Source of the DNA: CF-161 sp035259145
GTDB lineage: Bacteria > Chloroflexota > Dormibacteria > Dormibacterales > Dormibacteraceae
NCBI GenBank assembly: GCA_035259145.1
Contig: DATFWQ010000061.1
Location: 1 to 28,861 of the forward strand
Length of the DNA stretch: 28,861 nt
Reading direction: 5' to 3'
In this document: positions 13,820 through 22,517 of the stretch, piece by piece
Layout: each line of letters starts with the position of its first letter
Numbering within the stretch: the first letter of the stretch is position 1
Made by a program: the position numbers and the translations under genes
Notes under the pieces: model-generated
What the model saw: the letters and a program-made list of their open reading frames with translations, nothing else
Database searches by the model: none
Told to the model about the DNA's origin: nothing

Positions 13820-15553
13820 CTATCCGGGTGGGTCCTCGTGCAGGCTCTCACCCCTATGGAGGCGGGCGGCGATGTCGTAGGTCTGCCCCGTGGCCCGCAC
13901 CGTCGGATAGTGTGCGGCAAGGTAGCGAGCAGTCCCGAGTAGCACCTGGTCACCAACGGATGTGCCGCGAAACCGGGACCACTGGCGAATGCCAGCCTCA
14001 AACATCTGATAGTGGTGGAAGGCGCCGTCCTCGCGCAGCAAAGCCCGGCCAAGCGCCCGCACCACCGCTTCGTCGTCACCTGTGGCCAGTGAGTCGATCG
14101 CAGCCTGGGCTGCATCGTCCACGCCGCCCTGCGTGTCGAACGCCGACAAGATGGCGGCCGCGCCAGCTCGGGCGCCAGACGGCGTCGGGATGGCTCGCTT
14201 GGGCACATTGAGGAAACGCTCCAGGTAAACGGCCATCGCACCGTCGAGGATGCCGCGGGCAAGCAAGCCCGACGGCGCTCGCCGCAGGGCCTGGTCGACG
14301 GCGTTTGCGTAGGTGAAGACGTGCAGCACCGTCTCCCAGTCGGTGAATTCGTTCGACGTCGGGAAGTGCACCGCGCGCAGCATCGCCGCGTACACCACGG
14401 CCGCTGACAGCTCCGTAAGCGGCACGCCGCCATGGACCAGTCGGAGCAGCTCTGTGAGCACGTCCGTCGGCTCGCCATCGAGAATCATCGACGCCAGCTC
14501 TGCGTGGCCCGACCAGCCCATCGCCGGCCCGCCGTCGCGACGCATCAGCATCAGCTCGGCAGCTGCGTCATGGACGAGCGCCGCCACGTCCACGGGGTGC
14601 CGCCAGGATGACGTCTCCTCCATTCGCTGAGAGCGCACGAGCGCGGGCACCAGCGACGGCAGGACGTCGCGGGCGTGGTCCCAGCCGATCTGGTCGAGCA
14701 GCTCAAACGCTTTGTTTGCGAAGTCGAGGGTATGGCCGGAATCCAGATAGAGATGGTCGGTGCAGGCGGCCATGACAAGGTCGGCGACGGCGGCCGGCGG
14801 CAGGACGGAGATCGCGGTCACCAGCGTGCGCTCGGCGGCGTCGGCCTCTCGCACCTCCACGAAGTAGCGGAACCATTCCTGGAAGCGTTCGGGCCGTGTC
14901 TCGCTCGTCCGCAGCGGCTCCAGATCGAACTGCGGCGGCTGGGCACGAGTCGAGGCGGCCACGTGCCGCAAACCGTGGAAGAGCGCAAGCGGCCTGTCCC
15001 CGGGGGCCAGTACGGGCATCACCGACACGAGGGAGGTCAGGACGGTCATACCCTGACTCCAACCCGATCGCCGGTTGCGCAGCCCGAACAAAGCTGCGCG
15101 GGCGACCGCCTCTGATGTCGCGTCCAGCTCGTCGAGAGCGATCGCGCTCTTGGCCAGCACCAGGGGAATATCCTGTTCGAGGCCGACCTCGACTCGATCC
15201 AGCCAGTGCGCGAGGCGGTCGCCGGCGACCGGTCGGGAGTCGAGCCAGACCTCGCCGTCGCGGACCTCTACTCGGTAGGTAGGGGCGTCGTCCGCGAAGA
15301 GGTCGAAGGTGCAGCCGCTGGCGAGGTCGAACTTGGCGTGGTGCCAATGGCAGGTGAGGATGCCGTCTTTGACGCTGCCGCGGTGAAGCGGGAAGCCCAT
15401 GTGTGGGCAGCGGTTGTCGAGAGCGGAGACGCGGCCCTCGTGAAGCACGAGAAGGATTGCACGCCCGGCGGCGGTGGTGACTCGCATCGGCTCGCGCTGC
15501 AGCTCGGCCAGGGTGCAGACCCGCACCATGTCGGTCTCACGGACTGTCGCCAT
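13820..15553 (-). CDS. Rieske [2Fe-2S] protein with long C-terminal domain
   Basis: A 577-aa protein. Residues 8-105 are a Rieske ferredoxin-like domain: C49-x-H51 (CPHMG) and C68-x-x-H71 (CHWHH) are the four cluster ligands at the usual spacing, followed by KFDLASG. The remaining 460 residues are mostly alpha-helical with no motif I recognise; they hold conserved-looking aromatic and histidine patches (LALFHGLRHVAAST, FQEWFRYFVEVREADAAE, DHLYLDSGHTLDFANKAF). There are no membrane helices. It could be an oxidoreductase whose C-terminal half carries a second cofactor, but I see no clear mononuclear-iron facial triad. AGGAGG precedes ATG 15553. It lies downstream of glpX, separated by a hairpin repeat. 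Confidence 0.85.
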   Translation of the reverse strand: MATVRETDMVRVCTLAELQREPMRVTTAAGRAILLVLHEGRVSALDNRCPHMGFPLHRGSVKDGILTCHWHHAKFDLASGCTFDLFADDAPTYRVEVRDGEVWLDSRPVAGDRLAHWLDRVEVGLEQDIPLVLAKSAIALDELDATSEAVARAALFGLRNRRSGWSQGMTVLTSLVSVMPVLAPGDRPLALFHGLRHVAASTRAQPPQFDLEPLRTSETRPERFQEWFRYFVEVREADAAERTLVTAISVLPPAAVADLVMAACTDHLYLDSGHTLDFANKAFELLDQIGWDHARDVLPSLVPALVRSQRMEETSSWRHPVDVAALVHDAAAELMLMRRDGGPAMGWSGHAELASMILDGEPTDVLTELLRLVHGGVPLTELSAAVVYAAMLRAVHFPTSNEFTDWETVLHVFTYANAVDQALRRAPSGLLARGILDGAMAVYLERFLNVPKRAIPTPSGARAGAAAILSAFDTQGGVDDAAQAAIDSLATGDDEAVVRALGRALLREDGAFHHYQMFEAGIRQWSRFRGTSVGDQVLLGTARYLAAHYPTVRATGQTYDIAARLHRGESLHEDPPG

Positions 15554-15612
15554 CGCACACCTCCTGCGTCACTCGGCTCCCGATCAGCCTATCCGGCGAC
15601 CGTTTGCGCCAC

Positions 15613-15632
15613 CATCGGTCGATAGACCGATG
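15613..15632 (-). terminator. hairpin CATCGGTC/GACCGATG downstream of glpX
   Basis: Perfect 8-bp arms with a GATA/TATC loop, between the glpX stop and the Rieske start. Together with repeat copy 3 it probably separates the two transcription units. No T tract. Confidence 0.45.
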
Positions 15633-15649
15633 CGCGGGCCCACCCCCCT

Positions 15650-15694
15650 CCCCCGGCTCCGCCGGGTACTCCCCCGACGTTGCGGGGGAGAGTC
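15650..15694. repeat. 3'-end hairpin repeat, copy 3
   Basis: Same double-stem element as copy 2, with loop TCC instead of TTC in the first stem and identical second stem and loop. Its terminal TC overlaps the glpX stop codon (15693-15695). The position and orientation relative to a minus-strand gene end match copy 2. Confidence 0.75.
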
Positions 15695-16700
15695 AGACCA
15701 TGACGCCGAGGACGACCTGCTCGGGAAGCAGGCCCTTGGACCGCAGCGCGCTCATCTCGTGGTACGCCTCGACGAAGCGCATCGTGCCCGACGCCGTCCG
15801 CAGCACCATCGAGTGCGTGAACGCGTAATACTCCTCGTACCGCACGCCCTCGAGAAGCTCCCCGTGCGTGATGCCCGTCGCCGCGAAGAAGATGTTGCGG
15901 CCCGAACACAGGTCGTCGATGCCGAGGACCGTGCCCGGCCTGTATCCCTCGTTGGCAGCCATCGCCCTTTCGTTCTCATCGCGCAGCAGGAGGCGGCTCT
16001 GCATGTCCCCGCCGAGCGCCTTCACCGCGCAGGCCGCAATCACCCCCTCGGTGGCGCCGCCCGAGCCCATCATCACGTGCATACCGGTCTTGGTCTCCAG
16101 CGCGGACATGATGGCGCCGGCGACGTCACCGTCCGAGATCAGCCTGATCCGCGCGCCGACCTCGCGCACCTGGCCGATAACCTGCTGGTTGCGCTCCCTG
16201 TCGAGGATGACCACCACCAGGTCGCGCGGGTGCAGGCCCTCGGCCTTGGCGATGCGGCGCAGGTTCCACTCGACGGGCATGTCGATGTCGATCACGCCCC
16301 GGGCGCGGCGCCCCACAACCAGCTTGTCCATGTAGTGGACGTGGGTGGTGAACATGCTCCCCCGCTCGGCGAGCGCCACGACCGCGAGTGCCCCGGGCTG
16401 GCCGCTGGCGGTGAGCCGGGTGCCGTCGATGGGGTCGACTGCCACGTCGACGGCCGGTTCCAGGCCGTTGCCAACCTCCTCGCCGAAGTAAAGCATCGGC
16501 GCCCGGTCCTTTTCCCCTTCCCCAATCACCACGGTGCCCTTCATGTCCACCGAGGACAGCGCTGAGCGCATCGCGTCGACGGCCCGCCGGTCAGCCTCCT
16601 CTTTGTTACCCCGGCCCTGCAGCGGTGCCGCCGCGAGCGCGGCAGCCTCCGTCACGCGGAGCAGCTCGAGGGCCAGGTTGCGATCCATGCCGTCTGACAT
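15693..16700 (-). CDS. glpX: fructose-1,6-bisphosphatase class II
   Basis: A 335-aa enzyme of the lithium-sensitive phosphatase fold that hydrolyses fructose 1,6-bisphosphate to fructose 6-phosphate in gluconeogenesis; some homologues also act on sedoheptulose bisphosphate. Family features include NKEEADRRAVDAMR near 32-45, the metal-binding GEGEKDRAPML at 60-70, and DPIDGTRL at 89-96. Later come MGSGGATEGVIAACA and the C-terminal LRTASGTMRFVEAYH. Length is normal. ATG 16700 has only a weak purine-rich upstream site; Met5 is an alternative. The neighbours (bactofilin upstream, Rieske protein downstream) give no pathway hint. Confidence 0.95.
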   Translation of the reverse strand: MSDGMDRNLALELLRVTEAAALAAAPLQGRGNKEEADRRAVDAMRSALSSVDMKGTVVIGEGEKDRAPMLYFGEEVGNGLEPAVDVAVDPIDGTRLTASGQPGALAVVALAERGSMFTTHVHYMDKLVVGRRARGVIDIDMPVEWNLRRIAKAEGLHPRDLVVVILDRERNQQVIGQVREVGARIRLISDGDVAGAIMSALETKTGMHVMMGSGGATEGVIAACAVKALGGDMQSRLLLRDENERAMAANEGYRPGTVLGIDDLCSGRNIFFAATGITHGELLEGVRYEEYYAFTHSMVLRTASGTMRFVEAYHEMSALRSKGLLPEQVVLGVMV

Positions 16701-16783
16701 CTCTTTTTAAGGAAGCGTAAGCCGTCGTCAACCAAAGTTGGCGGGGGATCGCACGCCTGGCGGGATGGACGGGATGGTCAGGG

Positions 16784-17404
16784 CTAGAAGATCTCGCGCC
16801 ACATCCTCTTGATCCGGTCGATCGACGCAGCAAGCGGTCGTGACAGCGAAGCGCGGGTGGCAGACCTTTGTTCGGCAACCACCGCCGGAGGCTCGTCCGG
16901 CACACCGTCAGGGTAGACCTGGAGCAGACCAAAATGGACCCCACCCTCCTCCACGAGGAGCGAACCAACCTGGGCGTCGCCCTCGAGACGGCCCGTCGCG
17001 GCGATCTTCAGCCGGCCGCGCACGAACACGTCGCCCCTGACCGCCCCGGCCAGCACCAGGTCATGCGCGTGGATGTCCGCCCGAACGACCGCATCTGCCC
17101 CGATCGATAGCTCGCCCACGCACGTGATGTGCCCGTCGAGGCTCCCCAACAGCCGGCCATGCCCCGACATGTCCAGCCGGCCCACCAGCGCGTCGCCCTC
17201 TGAGATGACGCTCAGCGGCAAGTCGTCGCGGCGGAGTGCTGGCAGCACACCCTTGCTCGCGTCCACGTCCGGCATCAGGTCTTGCGATCGGCCTCCCACC
17301 GCTGCCGGCGCGACGGCCTCCCCCACGCGCTGGCAGTGACGACGATGATCTGGACGTAGGGCAGCATACTCAATGGGCCGAAGCCGCGGCGAGGTCACGA
17401 TCAC
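16784..17404 (-). CDS. bactofilin family cytoskeletal protein
   Basis: A self-polymerising beta-helical protein of up to 206 aa. The bactofilin core spans about residues 64-160, with the repeating strand pattern SVISEGDALVGRL, GRLLGSLDGHI, VGELSIGADAVVRADI and VRGDVFVRGRLKI, and the flanks are disordered as usual. Bactofilins form filaments that scaffold cell-shape or envelope enzymes. The start is uncertain: GTG 17404 gives the longest frame, while GTG 17398 has GAGG 7 nt upstream; ATG at residue 44 would still retain the core. It precedes glpX on the same strand with an 83-bp gap and is divergent from the PEP mutase family gene. Confidence 0.82.
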   Translation of the reverse strand: MIVTSPRLRPIEYAALRPDHRRHCQRVGEAVAPAAVGGRSQDLMPDVDASKGVLPALRRDDLPLSVISEGDALVGRLDMSGHGRLLGSLDGHITCVGELSIGADAVVRADIHAHDLVLAGAVRGDVFVRGRLKIAATGRLEGDAQVGSLLVEEGGVHFGLLQVYPDGVPDEPPAVVAEQRSATRASLSRPLAASIDRIKRMWREIF

Positions 17405-17488
17405 GCCTCTGGCATCGCCGGCGGCCAGGATTCAGAGGACCTAGGCGGGCTTCACGGCTCACACTTACCTCGAAGGAGGCTGACGGCC

Positions 17489-18406
17489 ATGACGAGTCTG
17501 CTCAATCTCAAGCGGCGCGGCCCGGCTTCCCTGCGCGACCTCATGAGCGGCGAAGACCCGGTGTTGGCGCCTGGATGCTACGACGCCCTGAGCGCACGGC
17601 TCGTCGAGGAGGCCGGGTTCTCGGCCGTTTACATGACCGGCTTCGGCAGCTCTGCCTCCCGGCTCGGCAGTCCCGACGTCGGCTTGATGACGATGCCCGA
17701 GATGGTGGACAACGCCCGCCGCATCGTGAATGCCGTCGGCATTCCAGTGATCGCCGACGCGGACACCGGTTATGGCAACCCTCTCAACGTGATCCGCACG
17801 GTCCGCGAGTACGAGGGCGCGGGAGTGGGGGCCATCCATCTTGAGGACCAGGCGATGCCAAAGAAATGCGGGCACATGGAGGACAAGCAGCTGATCCCGG
17901 CCGCCGAGATGGCAGCCAAGGTCGCCGCCGCGGTCGCCGCCCGCGGCTCTCCGGACTTCCTGATCATCGCCCGCACCGACGCTCGCGCGGTCGAGGGTCT
18001 CGAGGCGGCGCTGGGGCGAGCCCGGCTCTACCGTGAGGCGGGGGCGGACGTCCTCTTCGTAGAGGCCCCGCAGTCTGTCGAGGAGATCAAGATCGTAGGA
18101 CGCGCTTTTCCCGGCGTCCCCCTCCTTTTCAACTATGCGGAAGGTGGAAAGACGCCGCCGGTCAGCCACGACCTCCTGCGCAGGCTCGGCTTCAAGCTGG
18201 TCATATTCCCGATCAGTACGCTGCTCGCCGCGACCGCCGCCATGCGGGCTGTGCTTGAGCAGATTCGAGCCGATGGTACGCCGGTGAACGCGCTGCCCCA
18301 CCTCGTGCCGTTCAGCGAGTTCCTGGACTTCATCGGCCTCCCGGAAGTGCAAGATGTTGAGCGGCGGTTTGGCGTCCTGGATGAAGGCGCTCGGCGCCGT
18401 CCCTGA
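17489..18406 (+). CDS. isocitrate lyase/PEP mutase superfamily enzyme
   Basis: A 305-aa TIM-barrel lyase. The substrate and Mg-binding segments are visible: PGCYDALSARL near 28-38, DADTGYG at 90-96, HLEDQ at 117-121, and PKKCGH at 124-129 with C127 as the catalytic acid typical of methylisocitrate and dimethylmalate lyases, not of phosphonate-forming PEP mutase. IARTDAR and VEAPQSVEEI follow. It probably cleaves a 2-alkylmalate or methylisocitrate-type C-C bond or decarboxylates oxaloacetate; no methylcitrate synthase or dehydratase is nearby. AAGGAGG lies 9 nt before the ATG. The next gene follows after 20 bp, so the two are probably co-transcribed. Confidence 0.9.
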   Translation: MTSLLNLKRRGPASLRDLMSGEDPVLAPGCYDALSARLVEEAGFSAVYMTGFGSSASRLGSPDVGLMTMPEMVDNARRIVNAVGIPVIADADTGYGNPLNVIRTVREYEGAGVGAIHLEDQAMPKKCGHMEDKQLIPAAEMAAKVAAAVAARGSPDFLIIARTDARAVEGLEAALGRARLYREAGADVLFVEAPQSVEEIKIVGRAFPGVPLLFNYAEGGKTPPVSHDLLRRLGFKLVIFPISTLLAATAAMRAVLEQIRADGTPVNALPHLVPFSEFLDFIGLPEVQDVERRFGVLDEGARRRP

Positions 18407-18426
18407 CTGCCTCAGGAGGTGTTGAT

Positions 18427-18852
18427 GTGAGTGAGGTCTTCGAGAAGACGAGCGTGAGCACCGAGCTGGCGCACAAGATCATCTCCGCGGCCGAAGCGAA
18501 GGCCGCTTCGATCGGCGTGCCTATGACGGTCGCCGTCTGCGACGAGTCGGGCGTGCTCAAGGCTCTCAGCCGCATGGATGGTGCCGCCCTGCTGAGCGTC
18601 CAGGTAGCGCAGGACAAGGCCTACACCGCCGTCGGCTTCGGGATGCCGACCGATGCCTGGCATGGGTTCATCAAGGACGACCCTCCCCTGGCGACTGGAG
18701 CGGTCGGGGGCATCGACCGGCTGGTCATCTTCGGCGGCGGCTACCCGATCAAGGTGGGCGATCGGATCGTCGGAGGCATCGGCGTAAGCGGCGGACACTA
18801 CACGCACGACATGGAGGTGGCGGAGGCCGGGCTGTCGGCGACCGGCGGGTAG
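18427..18852 (+). CDS. GlcG/HbpS family protein
   Basis: A 141-aa protein of the GlcG/HbpS fold, found near glycolate and other small-acid catabolic genes and, in streptomycetes, as a haem-binding regulator. Visible features are ELAHKIISAAEAKAASIG, the strand MTVAVCDESGVLKALSRMDGA, the helix ending AQDKAYTAVGF, and the glycine-rich end GGGYPIKVGDRIVGGIGVSGG. It has no signal peptide. The GTG start has AGGAGGT 6 nt upstream. It follows the PEP mutase family lyase by 20 bp and converges on the transporter permease gene 20 bp downstream. Its likely role is accessory to the lyase pathway, inferred from position. Confidence 0.88.
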   Translation: MSEVFEKTSVSTELAHKIISAAEAKAASIGVPMTVAVCDESGVLKALSRMDGAALLSVQVAQDKAYTAVGFGMPTDAWHGFIKDDPPLATGAVGGIDRLVIFGGGYPIKVGDRIVGGIGVSGGHYTHDMEVAEAGLSATGG

Positions 18853-18872
18853 CCGGTATCGCCAGCCCCTCC

Positions 18873-19832
18873 TCAGGCCTTCCGGTATGGCCGTCCGACG
18901 GCTGCCGGCGCTATCGCGCGACCCATGGCTCCGGCAACGACGACGATGGTCAGGACGTAAGGCAGCATGCTCAGGAACTGCGTCGGAAGGCGAACCCCGA
19001 GGTACTGCAGGCGTACTCCCACCGTGTCTGCGCCGGCGAAGAGCAGTGATGCCAGGAAGGCGCCGATCGGTGTCCACTTGCCGAAGATCATCGCCGCCAG
19101 CGCGATGAACCCGCGGCCACCGGTGATGCCGGGCAGGAAGTTGCCGATCTGCTGGAGTGAGAAGTAGGAGCCGCCGAGCCCGCCAAGGACACCGCTGGAG
19201 ATCACGTTCACGTAGCGCACCAGCTTGACGTTGATCCCGGCCGTGTCGGCCGCGAGCGGGTGCTCCCCGCAGGCCCTGGTGCGCAGGCCCCAAACGGTGT
19301 TGAACAGGACTATGTGGACGACGACGACGAGGATGAGCATGGCGTAAGTCACGCCCTGGTTCCGGAAGAAGATGGGACCAACCCAGGGGATGTCGCTGAG
19401 CAGCGGGATCCTCCACACGGGCAGCGTGCCGGGGCCTTTTACGTTCTGTTGCTGCAGGAACGTGCGATAGAAGACCCCGGTGATGCCCAGGGCCAGGATG
19501 TTGATCACGGTGCCGCTGACGATCTGGTCGACCAGAAACTCGATCGACAGCACCGCGTGCAAAGCCGCGATCAGCATGCCCGACAGCAGTGCGGCAAGGA
19601 GCCCGACCGCCAGGTTGTGGGTGACGAGGGCGGCCACGAAGCCGACGAACGCGGTCGTCAGCATGATCCCCTCGAGTGCGATGTTGATGACACCGGAGCG
19701 CTCACACATGACGCCGCCGAGCGCAGCCAGCGTCAGCGGAGTGGCCGTCACGATGGTGAGGGTGGCGAGGCTCAGCAGGTCGAACTGGCGGAAGAGCTGC
19801 TGAAAGTCCAGGGCCAGGAACACTGAGCTCAC
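18873..19832 (-). CDS. ABC transporter permease, BMP-type nucleoside importer (second)
   Basis: A 319-aa inner-membrane permease with about 8-9 hydrophobic helices. The signature CERSGVINIALEGIML (residues about 43-58) is shared with NupC/YufQ-type permeases of the BMP transporter family. A later GTVINILALGITGVFYR and ITGGRGFIALAAMIFGKW are also characteristic. It partners the first permease to form the channel for nucleosides or similar solutes. Its ATG overlaps the stop of the preceding permease gene by 4 bp. It is the last gene of a four-gene minus-strand operon. Confidence 0.92.
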   Translation of the reverse strand: MSSVFLALDFQQLFRQFDLLSLATLTIVTATPLTLAALGGVMCERSGVINIALEGIMLTTAFVGFVAALVTHNLAVGLLAALLSGMLIAALHAVLSIEFLVDQIVSGTVINILALGITGVFYRTFLQQQNVKGPGTLPVWRIPLLSDIPWVGPIFFRNQGVTYAMLILVVVVHIVLFNTVWGLRTRACGEHPLAADTAGINVKLVRYVNVISSGVLGGLGGSYFSLQQIGNFLPGITGGRGFIALAAMIFGKWTPIGAFLASLLFAGADTVGVRLQYLGVRLPTQFLSMLPYVLTIVVVAGAMGRAIAPAAVGRPYRKA

Positions 19833-20986
19833 GATGTCGCAGTCTCCTCCAGTGTCGTCGGGGCCGCCGAGCCAGGGGCGGCGGCACCGAGCCCGCCGAC
19901 TTCGGCGATGTGCACCGGTGCCTCCGGGACCTCACGGAGCCGGAAGATCCAGCGCACCAGCAGAGGCGCCGCCACGAACGTGATCACGGTGGCCTGGACG
20001 ATCGAAATCAAGTCGGCCGAGACACCGGTCACGAGCTGCATGAAGCCGGCGCCAGATCGCATGGCGCCGAAGAGAAAGGCGGACGGCAGGATGGCCCAGG
20101 GGTTGCTGCGGGCCAGCAGCGCCACGGCGATCGCGTCGAACCCATAGCCGACCGAGAAGCTCGGCGGCATGAAGTGCGACACGCCCAGCACCTCGTCAGC
20201 GCCGGCCAGTCCCGCCAGGGCTCCCGAGATGCCCATCACGGTGACCAGCGTCCACCCCACCGAGATGCCCGCGGCTCTCGCGGCTGTCGCGTTGAGACCA
20301 ACGGCCCGGATGCGGAAGCCTATGGTCGTGCGCGCCAGCAGGAACCACACCAGCGGCACCGCCAGGAGGGCAAGGATCAGGCCCATGTGGAGCCGGCTGC
20401 CCGGCAGCAGGATCGGCAGCTGCGCCGTCGCGTCGATGAAGGGGGTCTTCGGAGCCGTGGCGTGCTTGTCCGCCAGCGGCCCTTTGTTATTGATCAGGTA
20501 GTCGGTGAGGAGGAAGGCGACGTAGTTGAGCATGATCGTGGTGATCACCTCGTGGGCGCCGAAGCGAGCCTTCAGGACCCCGGGGATCGATGCCCACAGG
20601 AAGCCGCCGAACATGCCGGCCAGGAACGCGATGGGGACGTGCACGATGCCTGGAAGACCGTGCAGGTTGAAGCCGACGAAGACGCCGAAGACGGCCCCAA
20701 GGTAGAACTGGCCTTCCGCGCCTATGTTGAACAGACCGGCCCGAAAGCCGACCGCCACGCCCAGGCCGAGAAAGATGTACGGGATCGTTGCGATCAGGGT
20801 TTCCGGCACGGCGTGGCGGTTCGTGAAGGCACCCTGGAACAGCGCCCCGAAGGCGTCGAGCGGATTGGCGCCCGACAGCACCACCACGACGGAGGCCACA
20901 GCGAAGCCGCACAGCAGCGAGATCACCGGCAGCAGCACGGCGTCGCGGAAACGCCGGCCGGTCAGGAATTCCCCCAGCGCCCGCAC
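19829..20986 (-). CDS. ABC transporter permease, BMP-type nucleoside importer (first)
   Basis: A 385-aa permease with about 8-10 membrane helices, longer than its partner because of an extra N-terminal helix and a polar C-terminal tail (about 50 residues after LRWIFRLRE). The coupling signature GFRAGLFNIGAEGQFYLGA, in the region of residues 80-98, matches NupB/YufP-type permeases. The GTG start lies 2 nt after the ATPase stop, and the gene overlaps the next permease by 4 bp, so all are co-translated. Confidence 0.92.
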   Translation of the reverse strand: MRALGEFLTGRRFRDAVLLPVISLLCGFAVASVVVVLSGANPLDAFGALFQGAFTNRHAVPETLIATIPYIFLGLGVAVGFRAGLFNIGAEGQFYLGAVFGVFVGFNLHGLPGIVHVPIAFLAGMFGGFLWASIPGVLKARFGAHEVITTIMLNYVAFLLTDYLINNKGPLADKHATAPKTPFIDATAQLPILLPGSRLHMGLILALLAVPLVWFLLARTTIGFRIRAVGLNATAARAAGISVGWTLVTVMGISGALAGLAGADEVLGVSHFMPPSFSVGYGFDAIAVALLARSNPWAILPSAFLFGAMRSGAGFMQLVTGVSADLISIVQATVITFVAAPLLVRWIFRLREVPEAPVHIAEVGGLGAAAPGSAAPTTLEETATS

Positions 20987-20988
20987 CG

Positions 20989-22509
20989 TCAGGCGGCCCC
21001 CGCCATCATCAGGCCGATCCGCTCGCGCTCGACAGCGTCGCCCTCGAGCACGGCGACTATCCGGCCGCGGTAGATCACCGCCACTCGGTCCGCGAGCGAG
21101 AGCACCTCGTCGAGCTCGGACGACACCAGGAGCACAGCCAGGCCCGCGTCCCGCCTGGCCACGATCTGGCGGTGGATGAACTCGATCGATCCCACGTCCA
21201 CACCTCGCGTCGGCTGGCTCGCGATGAGCACCCTGGGGTCTGTGCTCAGCTCCCTGGCGACGACCAGCTTCTGCTGGTTACCGCCGGACAGTGACCCCAG
21301 GGGCTGCCCCGGTCCCTCCGTCCGGATGTCGAATGCCTTGATCGCCCTCAGGGCGTATTCCCAGACCGCCTGGAACCGGCGCAGTATGCCGCGCGCGAAG
21401 GGCGCCCGATCGTAGTCGGACAGCACCAGGTTGTCCGCCACGGCGAGCTCGAGGATGGCGCCCATCCGGTGGCGGTCGGCCGGGATGAAGCTGACACCGG
21501 CGTGGAGGGTGCGCCTGGTGCCCAGCCGTGTGACGTCTTGAGCGCCCAGGACGACCCTGCCCAAGCGCGGCGAGCGCAGCCCCACTATCGCTTCGACCAG
21601 CTCCTCCTGGCCATTGCCCTCCACACCGGCCACGCCCACGATCTCCCCCGCCCTCACCTCGAGATCGACTCCGTCCACGGCAGTCTGGTGGCGATCGTCA
21701 TCGACCCTCAACCCCTCCAGACGCAGCAGCACGGCGCCCGGCCTGGCCGGCTTCTTGTCGACGCGCAGCAGCACGGGCCGGCCGACCATGAGCCGCGCCA
21801 GGTCCGGCGGGCCGGACTCCACCGGCGTCGTGTCCGCCACCACCTGGCCCCGCCGCATGACGGTGATGCGGTCGGCGACCGCCATGACCTCACCCAGCTT
21901 GTGCGTGATGAAGATGACAGCTGTCCCCTGGGCCGTGAGCCCGCGGATGACTTCAAACAAGCGCTCGGCCTCCTGGGGCGTAAGCACGGAGGTCGGCTCG
22001 TCCAGGATGAGCAGGCGGGCGCCGCGATAAAGCGCCTTCAGAATCTCGACGCGCTGCTGGAGGCCTACCGACAGATCCTGAGCGCGGGCCTCCGGGTCGA
22101 CCTCGAGGCCGTGGCGGCGGGCCAGATCGCCGACCTCTGCTCGCGCCTCGCTCAGGTCCAGCAGGCCTGACCGCGCCGTCTCGTGGCCGAGGATCACGTT
22201 CTCGGCCACGGTCAGTGGTGGGATCAGCATGAAGTGCTGGTGGACCATGCCGATGCCGAGCCGGATGGCGTCTGTGGGCCCGTTTATGGTGACTCGCCTG
22301 CCGTCGAAGACGATCTCCCCCGCATCGGGCCTGGTCAGGCCGTAGACGACGTTCATCAGGGTGCTCTTGCCCGCGCCGTTCTCTCCCAGCAGGGCGTGCA
22401 CCTCCCCCCAGCGGACATCGAGGTCGACGCCGTCGTTGGCCCTGACGGGACCGTACGTCTTGACGATCCCGTGCAAAGTGAGGGCCGGGGCGTTGCCGTC
22501 CCGGCCCAT
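20989..22509 (-). CDS. ABC transporter ATP-binding protein with two nucleotide-binding domains
   Basis: A 506-aa ATPase energising the BMP-type importer. The N-terminal domain has a canonical Walker A (GENGAGKST, near residue 38), LSVGLQQRVEILKAL, and Walker B LLILDEPTSVL. The C-terminal domain has a degenerate Walker A (GVEGNGQEE) but a normal LSGGNQQKLVVARELS, then VLIASQPTRGVD where the usual catalytic Glu is replaced by Gln. This asymmetry is normal for the RbsA/NupA-type fused ATPases, in which only one site hydrolyses ATP. It lies 8 nt after the binding-protein gene. Confidence 0.94.
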   Translation of the reverse strand: MGRDGNAPALTLHGIVKTYGPVRANDGVDLDVRWGEVHALLGENGAGKSTLMNVVYGLTRPDAGEIVFDGRRVTINGPTDAIRLGIGMVHQHFMLIPPLTVAENVILGHETARSGLLDLSEARAEVGDLARRHGLEVDPEARAQDLSVGLQQRVEILKALYRGARLLILDEPTSVLTPQEAERLFEVIRGLTAQGTAVIFITHKLGEVMAVADRITVMRRGQVVADTTPVESGPPDLARLMVGRPVLLRVDKKPARPGAVLLRLEGLRVDDDRHQTAVDGVDLEVRAGEIVGVAGVEGNGQEELVEAIVGLRSPRLGRVVLGAQDVTRLGTRRTLHAGVSFIPADRHRMGAILELAVADNLVLSDYDRAPFARGILRRFQAVWEYALRAIKAFDIRTEGPGQPLGSLSGGNQQKLVVARELSTDPRVLIASQPTRGVDVGSIEFIHRQIVARRDAGLAVLLVSSELDEVLSLADRVAVIYRGRIVAVLEGDAVERERIGLMMAGAA

Positions 22510-22517
22510 ATCCGCAC

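Noticed and set aside
15474..16565. 363-codon frame antisense to glpX
   Set aside because: glpX on the other strand is unambiguous; this frame is His/Arg/Asp-rich, typical of antisense GC-rich sequence.
16707..16723. TTAAGG near the glpX start as another response-regulator site
   Set aside because: Only one clean half-site is present; the copy one turn away does not match well.
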